Assembly (NCBI GenBank): GCA_002633005.1
Contig: NMRA01000194.1
Span: 9,965 to 38,938 of the forward strand
DNA length: 28,974 bases
DNA from: Phoronis australis
Taxonomy: Eukaryota > Phoronida > Phoronidae
Reading direction: 5' to 3'
Positions 1 through 10,267 of this stretch are shown here, piece after piece. The number at the start of each line of letters is the position of its first letter. Position 1 is the first letter of the stretch. Position numbers and translations under genes: made by a program. Below the pieces are notes generated by a model. That model saw nothing but the letters and a program-made list of their open reading frames with translations. It did not search any database and was not told the origin of the DNA.

Positions 1-97
1 TTGAACCCAAGTCGTTCGCCATACTGTTCGGATCAGAGACATAGTGTATAGAGTGAAGAGAAAGCAAAGTATATTTAGCGTCGAGAAGGTTCGTAGA

Positions 98-339
98 GGG
101 ATCAAAAGATGTGTTTCCGGAGGCTGCAGCAACAGCAGCCAGGCGGAAAACGTCTCGGTGTTCCGAAGGACACCAAAGTTTCGCAGAAGTGGCATGGCTT
201 CGTGCGCCGAACGAGAGTGTGGGACGTCATCGTGGACCAAGCGATTCGGTCCGGGGCCACTCTGTGTTCTGCCCACTTTTAGGACTCGTGTTTCGACTCC
301 AGTCACAGGATACGTTACGATGAAGGCCTGGTTCAATAA
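98..339 (+). pseudogene. THAP zinc-finger remnant, left copy
   Basis: THAP is a C2CH DNA-binding domain found in P-element-type transposases and THAP-family chromatin proteins. The first zinc ligands are in IKRCVSGGCSNSSQ (C-x4-C, 110-127). After a one-base frame change, GVPKDTKVSQKWHGF carries the invariant Trp, and the domain ends with CSAHF (C-x2-H, 265-279) then DSCFDSSHR. Spacing and motif order match THAP. Damage: a frameshift after SVF and an in-frame TAG at 280-282, directly after CSAHF. The frame ends at TAA 337-339, inside an AATAAA. The right copy carries different lesions. It converges with the acidic ORF remnant on the minus strand. Domain identity is fairly sure; whether it came from a transposase or a host gene is open. 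Confidence 0.72.
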
Positions 340-351
340 AGGACAATATTT

Positions 352-620
352 ATCATTCAGAAACATCAGCTCTTAATTCGGGATCGTCTGTTGGATGACT
401 GGGTTGACTCGCCGAGCCCGAGGCCGCTTCTCTCGCGGGAGGATCCAGTTCATAAGGCTCAAAGTAGAAAAGTACGCAGCCGGAGGCACATTAAACTTGT
501 TCTCGCTTTCGTGCAACCCCATTTCCTCATCCTATCCACCATTCCCGTACGTTTCTTCATGGTATTCGTTCAATTCTTGCTCATAATCGTCGCCACTTTC
601 AAATTCCTGCTCTCCGCCAT
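352..620 (-). pseudogene. Acidic ORF remnant, left copy
   Basis: Counterpart of 11665-11933. The ATG is at 620-618 on the minus strand. A one-base deletion near 606 (relative to the right copy) shifts the frame after about six codons and leads quickly to a stop. The Y-x-FEP segment further on is preserved at DNA level. This copy is therefore more damaged than the right one. Confidence 0.4.
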
Positions 621-823
621 TGTTCAATGCTAGTCACTGATCTCTTGTGTTCAACCCATGACGTCACATGGCGGGAAATGTAAAAATTGGCATAATTGGA
701 AGAAAAATCAAAATTTAGAGCTAATTACACAAAATAAACATGGGTTTAGCTAAATTTTACGTCATACATTTAGTCTGTGGCCACCGGTAATTCAAAATGT
801 GCAAAAATCCATGGTGTGTACTG

Positions 824-1403
824 CCGTGCCAACTGAATCTGAGATTGCGTAAAAAGGGTGCTTCTATGAGAGGAAGTAAGCACGGCCTTATACAAAGGTG
901 AGATTTGGGATTATTTTATCGATTTTTCTATATTTATTCTACTGATGCCTGTTAACTGAGGTACTTGCCGATGTCGACTTCGCGGCAGTCGCCAGGCGCG
1001 TTAATCTTGTTTGTTGTGATGCGTGTTAAGATACTTGAGGTAAAACTCGGGATCTTTTCGTACATCAAAGCATTATTATTCTTCGGAATGATTTCTAACA
1101 GGTTTAGCATGTCTGTTTTCACGTGACCTTTGGTTTTTAGGTTTGAGGGCTGCACCGTACCTGAATTGACAAAAATTGGTTTCTGCAGCTCAGCATAATC
1201 TTAATTCCCATCCAGTGCAGATCTGTTGTCAAAGCCTAGTACTTTCTATATCGGACACAACGAACAAAGCCTTTGAAAAGGAACAGCTTTTTTAAAGAAA
1301 GGTACGTAAATCGTTTTGTTAAATTTACTTATTCAAGTCCTTAACGAGGGATTGGCATAGGGGGTTGGGATTATAAAATTTGGTGCAACTGAATGTGTGG
1401 AAG
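824..1403. other. Gene-free stretch
   Basis: AT-rich sequence between the left repeat arm and the first DNA transposon. Only a 67-codon frame without recognisable motifs. No repeat partner was seen elsewhere in the window. Confidence 0.5.
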
Positions 1404-2385
1404 CATAGGCGGATTTAGGGGGGCCCAGGGGGCCCGCCCCCCGCCTTGGCTGCCGCAAAAAATATAACAGCAAGAGCGTAGGGAAATGTTGAATTTATTA
1501 ATTAACCCCGGTAATTAAAATGCGTAAAATACGGCTGAAACAAGATTTAAATGTGTGCAGTTGTAATGTTTTTTTTTGGGGGGGGGGCTCAGATCCAATT
1601 TCAAGTGTCAAATTCGGAACACGGCGCAATTGTAACGGAACTATGGCTAAGTATAGGCTCTCCCGCGATATCTCAGGCGACCGGCAGTGGCGCTGGGCAC
1701 TACGTCTCCGTTTCTGTCGTCTGCTCCACTGTGCTTTTTTAAAGAAACTGGAATTTGAGTGATGGTGAAAAAACAGAAGCTGCTGGTAAGGTGTCAATTT
1801 TAATCGAAGCTTTAATGAATCACTCAGAAACTCATAATTCTCTCTTTGTCAAACCTTAACTTAAAAGACGATTTCCAAAGCAATCGCGTCATTATTGCCA
1901 ACACAAAAAACGGATTTGGCCTTTTGGGCAATTGAAGACTATTTTAAATACAACAAATTTGTTACGAACTGATTGCACAAAAAACATGTAACAAGCATTA
2001 CAAAAAGGAGTTTTCGCGCGCAAACGCTATGGATCATAAATAAGTAGGTCTCTTAGTGTTAAAGGAGGAGTTAAATCGTGGTGGTGCAGTGGTAAAGCAC
2101 GTGCGCTCTACTAGCAAGGTCGTGAGTGCGAATCCGTAGTACTTCATTTCTTGCTGGTTGATACATTCTTCGTATTTTTTTTTTTTGCCTTTTTTTCTTG
2201 GATAATACTTCGGGAATCAAGGAAAATGCTTGATTTTTAGAGGAAAAATTTTCTTGGAGGGAGGAGGCAAACCCCCCTCCCGATATCCCCCCATTCGGTG
2301 CTATGCACATCTACAATCGTGCTTGGACGAAATGTTTACAGACAAAATGTTGCCCCCCCCTTGTGATATCCTAGATCCGCCACTG
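1404..2385 (+). mobile_element. Non-autonomous DNA transposon (hAT5-like?), copy 1, 982 bp
   Basis: The ends are CATAGGCGGATTTAGG and, inverted, CAGTGGCGGATCTAGG. The probable 5-bp target duplication is GGAAG (1399-1403) / GAAAG (2386-2390), with one mismatch. G-runs lie just inside both ends. It has no transposase. A tRNA-like A-box (TGGTGCAGTGG, 2082-2092) lies about 300 bp from the right end. It is the same family as 23314-24151, in opposite orientation. Bases of about 1500-1640 are absent from that copy. The superfamily is a guess from end sequence and 5-bp duplications. Confidence 0.82.
2076..2140 (+). other. tRNA-like Pol III promoter segment inside transposon copy 1
   Basis: A-box-like TGGTGCAGTGG at 2082-2092 is followed at normal spacing by a weakened B-box containing GCGAATCC. 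The homologous segment in copy 2 has an intact B-box. A stable cloverleaf is not apparent, so this is tRNA-derived rather than a working tRNA gene. A T-run of more than 10 bases lies downstream near 2167. Confidence 0.5.
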
Positions 2386-3139
2386 GAAAGTAACAGGTAA
2401 TACATGTTCATGTCTGGGGGAAAGAGCATGGTAAGGTAATTCTCAACCGTCATGAAGTTCCTTCAAGTTTAATTCATGAAACTTTTATGCTATCAATATT
2501 GTAAAGCCATAAAAATATATGACATTTTCTGAATTCTCAGTGAATGAATAGTCTTAACTCGCGTCTTGAAATGTTGCAAGTCGTTTACAAATTCAAATGA
2601 CTGCAATTTTTGTGAAAATTGCATTTTTGATGGTGCCTTACGATTTGTAATTACTGTTAAACAACAGAAAGATTATCCATCATTTTTAAATGACCCAAGT
2701 CTTCATATCTTCTACTAGAAGAAAAATAAAAAGTCTGAGAAACGGTTCCCTCAGCCTTTGACTAGAAGTTTGCTTGACAGACCCATGAATCTGTAATCGG
2801 AGTTTAAAATTGCTGAAAGTATCAAAAATAAAAAGGCTTGAAGTTGTCGCAAAGAAACTTGTATGTTTTGCAGACAAGTGATGCGTTTAAAGAATTGTTA
2901 TGGCTGCGAATGAAAAATAAAGACACAGTTTTATGCAATACTTATTATAAACACCATTGGTTTCTGAAATAGTAATTATTTAATTTTATGTGAAATTGTA
3001 GAGCAGTCACCATTTCATAGTTTTGAAAAACAGGGGTAACATTTTTTGACCCAACCTGGAGTAATTATTCATATTTCAATATTCGTTCCAGGTTCAGTGA
3101 TATTTTAAGGCCACTTCAAGCCGCAACATAGACAAGCTT
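2386..3139. other. Gene-free AT-rich stretch
   Basis: No coding signal or repeat was recognised. The 63-codon minus-strand frame at 2686-2877 has no family resemblance. Confidence 0.5.
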
Positions 3140-3388
3140 TGTTACTCCGTTCTCTTCCCACAGCACTTCCGCACACCAGCAGTGATGCATGGCACAATGT
3201 AAAAGTCAGTGGCCCTGGATAAATGTGAATCGCAGTACTAAGTTACCATAGACAATGTGTCAGTGGATTGTTTGTGTATGAAGAGGAAATATATCTGACT
3301 GCGACACAAGTAAGCCTCGTCGGTGAAGATGCCCTTTATGGGCAATGAGTCATGTGTGGACAATAGCTTACATGCATTTCCTTTCCTA
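3140..3388 (-). pseudogene. Probable mariner/Tc-type (DDE) transposase relic
   Basis: On the minus strand a 50-codon frame (3388-3238) contains KGIFTDEAYLCRSQ at about 3340-3295. It recalls the F-(S/T)-D-E-(A/S) block around an acidic catalytic residue in mariner-like and DDE_3 transposases. It is preceded by a basic/hydrophobic stretch ending CKLLSTHDSLP, as in that family. After a stop, further downstream frames contain short pieces resembling the next conserved block. The match is by eye over about 40 residues in decayed sequence. A profile search of the six-frame translation would decide. Confidence 0.35.
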
Positions 3389-5340
3389 GAAGAAACATGA
3401 GGGACTGAAGCTAAAGAAGACCTAGTTCAGGGTCCGATTCAAGTGATATGTTGTTGTGTTTACCTTCAAGAGTCTAATTGTTGATGTTATTGAGGCTGAA
3501 TAAGGTTACGTGAAAGAAAGCCACATGCCGGAACTGGACCATTTTTACAAGCGTTTCTATAGGCCATTGAAACTAGATCCCAGTGAAATTAAAACCAAAA
3601 CCATCTGGTATAAATACCTGTCCTTTCTCATTGAGTGACATTAACTTTTACTTTCAGAAGAAAGGCTTTATATTAATGGTAAAACCTTTTCAATTTCGTA
3701 CACATTATGGCTAAATGACATTCAGTGACTGTATCGATTGTCTTATTGTCAGTAGAAAGCCCGTTAATGTTACACTTGGTTGATCAAATTTATTTTTAAT
3801 CAACAGGTAAGTTTGTCGAAACCAAAATATTTCTTCAGTTTTAAAGCCCCCTACAGTGCAGTTGTACTTATTCTTGATGAAGCTGAAGCGATTACCGATA
3901 CGCTTGCGAATTGTCATTTTCCTGTTGACCTATAGAAATGTCCAGCGATCAAAATGAAGTATTAATTTTGTTTGCATTTGATTTGTTTGTGTGTGTTATT
4001 ATTTTTAGAGCGTTTTCAAGAATGCTTTTGAACAATTTTATGGTTTGTGTTAACTTGTCTATGAACAAAAGTTCCACATACATGTACAAGGAATGTTTTC
4101 AATTGTAGCTAGCTGGATAAGTATCTGCTACGCACAAAATTCCAGAACAAACAATTATCAGTGTATTTAAAAACAAAATGGCAAACTGAAAAAGCTCATA
4201 CATACAAAGAAACAACATTGCAATGGAGTCCATAATCAGGCATATCAAGTGCTGAATTTCTGAATTAGGTTCATTTCGCTCAGGTTTTTGCTGAAGGATT
4301 GCTTTTCACTTTGTCCAAAGGTAAAATAGATGGTCAGTAGGTTGGTTTCAGTTGTTTTCTCTCACCTGTAACAGAATAGCGGGAGAAATATTAGCAAATT
4401 ATAAAAGAAAACACAAGACAAACTACTTTTGTATGGCAGAACATACTTGATGCTTCATCTTCATGTTTATATGTAGAAACTAATAATCTTTGTACCCAAG
4501 TCTTATTTAATATCTGAATTAAAATATGTGAAACAGGCTAAAATTGATTTAACATTTGTATTTTTCATGACACTTAAAATGTGCTTCTGATCTCAACAAG
4601 CAAAATTCATTCTATGTGTAAATTTTTATTCCAATGCAATGATACAACATTTACTGAATTAAGGCTTATTCATGTTAATTCGGTAACTAATCTGGTAGTC
4701 CTGGGTGCGGGGTCCGCTATAAAATAAGGAAACTCACTCACTCATCTAGAGAATTTTATTGGACACAGCATATTCTTGAAGAGAAATTACTGTGAAAAAG
4801 TCACCCTTGACTTCTGAGTGTCACGTACCACACACTTCTTATATTGAGCGCACTCCTACCCAGGACAATATCAATATGTGCTGCTAGCCTACCCGGCATC
4901 CGAGTCCCGGGTGAGTTTCCGAAAAGAAACACTCCACTCAATAAACCCGTTATTCAGTGGGATAACTGGTGGGGATAACATCACCGAACGATATCGATAG
5001 AAACTGATTGCTTAAAACTTACCAAGTAAATGGAAATGCATAGAGTACACAAGGGGCTTCAGCATTCACACACTTTTTGTCAGTTGGTTGACCCTTTTGA
5101 CTGCAATTGTCTACGAATATAGTAACCTTAGGTCTTTTGGAAATTTGTGGCCACCTGTTGAAGACTTGCGCCACTTGTAATAAGGCTTAGCGCGACGACG
5201 TATTTTGATATTAATTCCATCTGTTACCAGTTGTCTACATGCAGACAGGGACGCAGGCGCAATTGCGGAGTTGCAACCGAATCGATTTAACGATTGCGCA
5301 TGTCCGGAAATTAGGGTGCGCAAAGGCTATTGGTATTGAT
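3389..5340. other. Gene-free stretch with a small GC-richer patch
   Basis: Mostly AT-rich and featureless. A patch at about 4800-5000 is more GC-rich, contains a CCCGG/CCGGG self-complement near 4890-4910 and a 48-codon frame from about 4842 to 4999 without recognised motifs; it may be an old repeat. The minus-strand frame at 5111-5323 has no family resemblance. Confidence 0.4.
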
Positions 5341-5429
5341 TAGGGTATGTGGAATGGCCGATTGGTTTGCACGACGTGTGATTTGCGTGCATTAAACTAC
5401 GTTGCTGTATGTAATTCTGCCGCCATTCG

Positions 5430-5467
5430 CCCTAATAAGCGCCCATGCCCCAATAAGTGCCCCAACG
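5430..5467. repeat. Two tandem 19-bp units (CCCTAATAAGCGCCCATGC type)
   Basis: Unit 1 is 5430-5448. Unit 2 is 5449-5467 (CCCAATAAGTGCCCCAACG), with several differences. A partial third AAGCGCCC occurs near 5489. This is probably an old transposon-end fragment. Confidence 0.5.
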
Positions 5468-5559
5468 CGTTTTCAGACTTCGCTGAAGTAAGCGCCCAGC
5501 CCATGAACTACATGCGAAAAATGCCTTGCCTACAGTTCTAACGTCTCAATTGAAAGATC

Positions 5560-8259
5560 CGACAGTCCTGAATTTGTAGACCACGAGCCTCACCGTTGTT
5601 TCCGTATACACTTCAAACTTACGCCGCGATTCAAAATGAACGCAAAAGTTTTGCTGCTCTTGCGAGGGATGCGCTTCACTATGCGGGTCTGGACTTTGAA
5701 AACAGACGCAGCGTACTTGTCAGCGGGATTGCATTGTTTCTTTCCGGTACAGATCTTCTTCCGCCTCAACAGGAATCCAAACTTCTTTGTACACGTGAAA
5801 ACCGTGAATCGAAGACTAATAAGAAAAAGTATTAGCACGCGGCCAAGAAGCACGCGCTGCATAATGTTCCGGCTGTCATCCAAGACATTTAGTTGGGAAC
5901 TATCTATTCATGAAAGGGGTAACATAGCATCGGCAAGAAATAAATATTGGCACTAGTTTCCGAAAGTTTCTAATACCGTAAAAAAACTTTTGCACTATTT
6001 TTAAGAGAAATCATTTAACTAATCATAATTGGTGTTTTTAAAGTCAAAATGACCCACTAATATAAGTGAACACATTCGCACCCTACACCCCTAATCTTCC
6101 GGAAAATAGCTGTTACACTACGGTCACGCATCCACACACCCGGCGACTCAATGAATGACATATCGGTCTTACCGAAACAATTCTCGAACGCTGGTTTAGC
6201 AGATGAGGCCAGCAAGTGCTAAGCTAAATATTATGGCTCTGCTTAACTGCTTGAGTTAATTTCTTTGGATACAATGCACACCTAGATCATTACATCGCAT
6301 TTACTGTGGCAAATGAACTCTGATGACAAGCACACGCACGCTTACTCTCGCACTCACGCATACAAACTTCAAAACAAATGTCACGTGGCAACAACATGTG
6401 TGTTCCCGGCTCCAGAGATTTTTCTCGTGTTGTGGGCTACAATCCAAATTTTGACTTAATCTGCAGTTAATCCAGACCCCACAAGAACTTAAAAATCTTA
6501 GACACGCTATTTGGAAAACTTGAGGAGGATTTCAGGTAATTTGTTGAGTCGAAGCTGTATTTTTATTCAAGAATTCAAGCTCTATCGACGATTGCGAGAC
6601 TGGCAGCTACGCATTTGTCGGCGAGATTTCGCCCTGGGATTTCAGCACAATTTTCTGAAAAACGACCGTAATTTAACAACGAATTTTGATAGCAATGCAC
6701 CACAATTTTGTAGAAAGTAAACAATAATATTCTGCACGCTTTATCTTACCGCGTTAATGCACATAGTGTGCGTACGTTGCGAGTCGACCCAGAACACGTG
6801 ATTGTGTGGAGGCATTATCCTCAAAATTGCTCATGTTGGCTTGGTTCTGGTCAAGCGAAAACAAGTTTTTTTTACTACCATCCGCCTTGGAGTATTTGTT
6901 ACTGTTTCTTTCAAGGGAAAAATTGTTGGGCAGTTTCCAAGATACGTTTTCTTGCCGCCCTCAAAATGAGCGCTGCATACTTTATGCTACGAAGTCGAAA
7001 AAAATTCACTAAGTCGACCTTTGCTACCAGCTCTACCGATGTGCCTGACCCATGTTTAAAGCAGTTTTTGATCCTTGGGAAACAGGTAGTAACTAAATTC
7101 TTTATCTCGCTAACTGGTATTATAGCAGCCAGTCACACAACACGCGTAAAACCTCCCTGTGGCCGGTTCGCCCCCACGCTTGCCGACGTACTTGTTTACC
7201 GGATTAACCACAATGCACTATTATGACCCATTTCCAATATGGCGGCGTTGTCACTCCGCTATTCAATCACCACTAGTACAGCAGCGACACAGCGAGAAGA
7301 ATTCTCCAAATAGCCCCATTGTTCTGGTACAGAGGTATCGGTGAACAAAGAATTTCGTTACTTTTGGGAAAGCCCCTAAAATATAGGGGAAAGGGTCATT
7401 CATTATGACTCTGCACCATTGCGAATACTATAATATGTGTAAAATGAACCATGTGTATGTTATTTCGTCAAATAGTAAGTAGGGACACATATACGAAATA
7501 TCTTTTTGTTCGCTCTCATCGATAAACGTTTTAAGAAATACAGCTAGTTTTTAACCAAAGTGGCATGAACTGATTTGTGTTTGTTTCTGTGTGCACTTGC
7601 AAAATGTCGTTAATATGAGGAAAGCTTAATTTTGAAAATCAACACGTGTTATTATTAAAGGCAAACACCGCAGTAGAAAAGTATGTTGTTGTGTATTCAT
7701 CATTCCACATATTGTCATGAACAGCCTTCTCCCTAATTACAAATGGAATGTTTTATCACACATAGTCTCGATTTGCAATAAGAAAACAGATGGAACCATT
7801 AAATATTTTGCTCGGTCAAGACAAAAAGTTGAGATATTATTTCAAGTTATCTAATCCTTATGCAGGAGGATAAGCCTATCTACAGCACCTAACGTTGGGT
7901 TTTACCTCTATGACAATACTGTCTTAACCTCATGTGATAGCAAAAATAAGTAAACGTCCCAATATTCATATACCATAAATATACACCAGTCTAAATTAAT
8001 ATTAACAGTTTTGTGTGGATAAGATACATAAACTGTGTCGAGTAAGCTTGTGTGCATCAAACAGAGGTTCTACTATACATGCATGGAGTTGAAGTTGCGC
8101 AGTGAAGGACGCACTTTCAAATCTGACGGGAAACTTGCCGATTCTGTGAAAAGTATCATCCACAGTGCAGGTAGACAAACGTCGTGTATCTTGGGCGCTT
8201 TCCGTGGTCGCCCACGAAACACTTTCGGGCAGAAATCTTGTTGCGGCACACCTTCAATG
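5560..8259. other. Gene-free stretch
   Basis: The longest frames (5636-5956 and 6768-7226, the latter 152 codons) show no domain, plausible start context or composition bias that I recognise. A YY1-like AATATGGCGGCG at about 7238, with a 24-codon ATG frame, could mark a promoter, but no downstream exon was found. Confidence 0.4.
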
Positions 8260-8265
8260 TTTATT
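8260..8265 (-). terminator. Candidate polyadenylation signal AATAAA of the CD225 gene
   Basis: On the minus strand AATAAA lies 33 nt after the TAA stop, followed by a G/T-containing stretch. It would give a very short 3' UTR. A later signal cannot be excluded. Confidence 0.4.
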
Positions 8266-8297
8266 GGCCCTTTTGTTAATCAAACCTGTCCGTGGTA

Positions 8298-10069
8298 TTA
8301 TCCGAAGTAACGGTACGTATATAAGAAACCAGTAAAGTAGAGAATAATTATAATGACGACAAGGACTACGGTTACGATCATGCCGGCCACGCTAAGCCAC
8401 ATAGACACGCGCCCCTTGCTCCTCGCACCCTCCATGTCGCCGCTAGAGTACGCGTTGTCTGACATGATGGAAAAGACGATGGCGATGAGACCCAGTATCC
8501 AGTTGCACATCAGGCAGACGAAGATGGCCAAGCCAAGATAATTGGGTGGTTTCACTGCCTGAGTCACAATGACCGTTGACTGAGGCGGCTGAGTTACCAC
8601 GACGTGGCTTGGCTGAAATATATGAAACACGAGTAAATTATAACCACTCGAATCACTCCATCAATAACTTGACGCTTTGTATGACAGAAAGTTCAGATTT
8701 ATTTTAACAACCAGAAGGCGCACTAGTCTTTTTATAGAAGGCCAAAACATATGGCTGTGAACGCTGGGAAAAAGAAGGAAGACCAAAAAACACGCACATG
8801 CACGCAAACGCACACACGAACTGGCACGCGCATATGCACTTGCACAACCGTCGTTTCCCCGAGTATCGAAAAGCTTTATAGAATATTAAGATCTTCATGC
8901 TAAACCTATTTTAGCGGATATTTCTATGTACCTAGCACCTGACAATTTTTAGAGAAACTGTTAGTCGGAGGGTCATCGTCAGCATGTTGTTTTGATCAGT
9001 GAGAATGTTCCCGACTGTTGAATTATACAAAACCTGCTACTATTGTCGCATCAGTCAAAGCTTTCAAGAGACTTTCGGAAATTTTACAAAATACCCTCGT
9101 GGACATACGTGGGCTTGACTCCATCAACTATCACAACATCATTGACAAGTTGGAGGAGAGAAAGGCACGGAAGAGGGCGATTTGAACATTTTTGGACAAC
9201 TTGAAACTCCACTTTCTTCTGCAGTCACATTTTTGTCCATTCTTGTAAACTTTGTAAATTTATATTCATATGTTTCGTAACGAGTCTAATGGTTTCAAGA
9301 AAAGGGAGTCGGTTAAGGTAATTCTTATTCCTAACAAGGCTACGTGAGAAGTCGTAGTTAAGTCATATAAACTGAAACAAACTTTTTTTGCCTGAATGGC
9401 ATGCAGGGGGGTGAATTTTGGAATTGTTGCCCCCTAAAACCTGGCTACGCCACTGGTCACATTTGCATTCTTTGAAAGTTCTTTAACCAAAACGACTTCC
9501 TCTAAATTAATTTTTTGTCACAATTTTGCAAACATTTTTTTAATAGAATGGATTTTAAGTCACAAAATTGAACAGTCAGTATAATCTACATGTATGCTGT
9601 GCTCTCGGACGCCACAGAACCACAGAATTCTCGCCAGGTCCCACCTACAATCACTAGTTATTTTGCGTTTTGGTGAATATGTGGCGTCATATGCACAAGA
9701 GTAGACCTACTTGGGAAGTGTTTTCTGGCTGGGTTCCTTTTTTCAAATTACTTGGGATTTACATTACGATGTCAAAAAACATTTGCACAAAATTGACCAA
9801 TGATGCTCGTAACAGGTACATCAATCATGTGATGTTGTCAGACGGGTCGTCCGTTTTTACTCATCGTCTTCTTTACGCACTTTGTAACGTGTCAGATTTT
9901 GAATGACATCCGTGTCCAAGATTGAAATGAAATATCAAGACAGCGTTGCACGCACCTGGTAATTTCCCGGTGGCATTTGTGATACGGTGTAGCCCTGTCC
10001 GTAAGGTTGCGGCTGGTTTCCGTAAGGGTCCTGCACTCCGTAGCCAGGATATGGGCCCTTTTGTTCCAT
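8298..10069 (-). CDS. CD225/dispanin (IFITM-like) small membrane protein, two coding exons
   Basis: Coding exon 1 is 9956-10069 (38 codons, ATG at 10069-10067) and coding exon 2 is 8298-8612 (104 codons plus TAA). The 1343-bp phase-0 intron has donor CAG|GTGCGT and acceptor TATATTTCAG|CC. Together they give 142 residues. Residues 1-62 are rich in Pro, Gln, Gly and Tyr, with YGVQDPYGNQPQPYGQGY in exon 1. Residues 64-88 form the first hydrophobic segment (LGLAIFVCLMCNWILGLIAI), followed by the loop signature GDMEGARSKG at 96-105. Residues 109-132 form a second, very hydrophobic helix. This order is the CD225 domain (Pfam PF04505), which in vertebrates includes IFITM antiviral factors and proline-rich or neuronal dispanins. 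Cys71 and Cys74 beside helix 1 are possible palmitoylation sites (inference). The family remodels endosomal or plasma membranes, but antiviral function cannot be inferred from sequence. An AATAAA lies on the minus strand 33 bp past the stop. The family call is firm; the precise orthology is not. Confidence 0.92.
8789..8846. repeat. Degenerate CA/CG-rich simple repeat
   Basis: Alternating ACGCACATGCACGC-type sequence inside the CD225 intron. Short frames through it are artefacts of low complexity. Confidence 0.6.
8990..9455 (+). mobile_element. 3' remnant of an hAT transposon in the CD225 intron
   Basis: It combines the transposase tail at 9003-9185 with the terminal sequence ACCTGGCTACGCCACTG ending at 9455, preceded by G-run/C-run pairs (9406-9434). 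No matching 5' end (CAGTGGCGTAGCC) is visible upstream, so the element is truncated. The left limit is approximate. Confidence 0.6.
9003..9185 (+). pseudogene. C-terminal dimerisation segment of an hAT transposase
   Basis: An open frame of 60 codons without a start ends in TGA. It includes TIVASVKAFKRLSEILQ and ends NYHNIIDKLEERKARKRAI. The pattern V/A-A-S-x-x-x-x-F-x-x-L, then a spacer, then I-I-D-K-x-x-E-x-K-A-R-K at the terminus is that of the hAT C-terminal domain (Dimer_Tnp_hAT, PF05699). Its codons are unusually rich in C/G at third positions compared with the flanks. It ends 270 bp before an hAT-like transposon end at 9438-9455 in the matching orientation. The rest of the transposase is absent. 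It lies in the CD225 intron on the opposite strand. Confidence 0.6.
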
Positions 10070-10089
10070 TGCGTGCGTTGACACCTATT

Positions 10090-10267
10090 CTGTTAAAAGA
10101 GAACGTGTACAGATATCAGTGAACACATACGCTAGCCATCACTAAAAGTAGTATCTCAGACAGTGCAGGATTAAGCAATATTGCGTAGCGTAAGTCGAAG
10201 CGCGGGGCTCCCTACTTAAATGCTCATAAAATGATTATCACCAAGCAAAAACCGTGTTATTTTTACC
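10090..10267 (-). other. Probable 5' UTR intron and upstream non-coding exon of the CD225 gene
   Basis: On the minus strand, 20 nt before the start codon, there is a strong acceptor (pyrimidine run, then TTTTAACAG, exon starting at 10089). A candidate donor CCCAAAG|GTAAAA lies at 10267/10266, giving a leader intron of about 177 bp and a non-coding exon 0 ending at 10267. The acceptor is convincing; the choice of donor and the transcription start are inference. An RNA read spanning 10267 to 10089 would confirm it. Confidence 0.45.

Larger units (their letters stand above)
1..823. repeat. Left arm of an 823-bp inverted repeat (truncated by the window edge)
   Basis: Read in reverse complement, this block matches 11462-12284 almost base for base, with only scattered substitutions and a few 1-nt indels. 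Base x pairs with about 12285 minus x along the whole length. It runs from the inner edge (GTGTGTACTG at 814-823) to base 1. It contains a TIR-bounded 674-bp unit (inner TIR GTTCAACCCATGACGT at 649-664; the outer TIR is cut by base 1) plus about 160 bp of shared inner flank. The high identity indicates a recent duplication or a paired structure. Confidence 0.9.

Noticed and set aside
391-633. An 80-codon ATG frame with hydrophobic C-terminal half (also 11602-11895 minus), looking like a membrane protein
   Set aside because: It is the antisense of the acidic ORF. Asp/Glu-rich sequence read backwards gives hydrophobic Val/Leu/Phe codons.
5590-5956. Three overlapping frames of about 80-106 codons on both strands
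   Set aside because: All three are open over the same GC-neutral stretch, none has motifs or good start context, and they exclude one another.
6768-7226. The longest uninterrupted frame in the window (152 codons, plus strand)
   Set aside because: Starts at a non-ATG codon, composition follows the AT-rich background, and no domain, signal or splice structure is visible.
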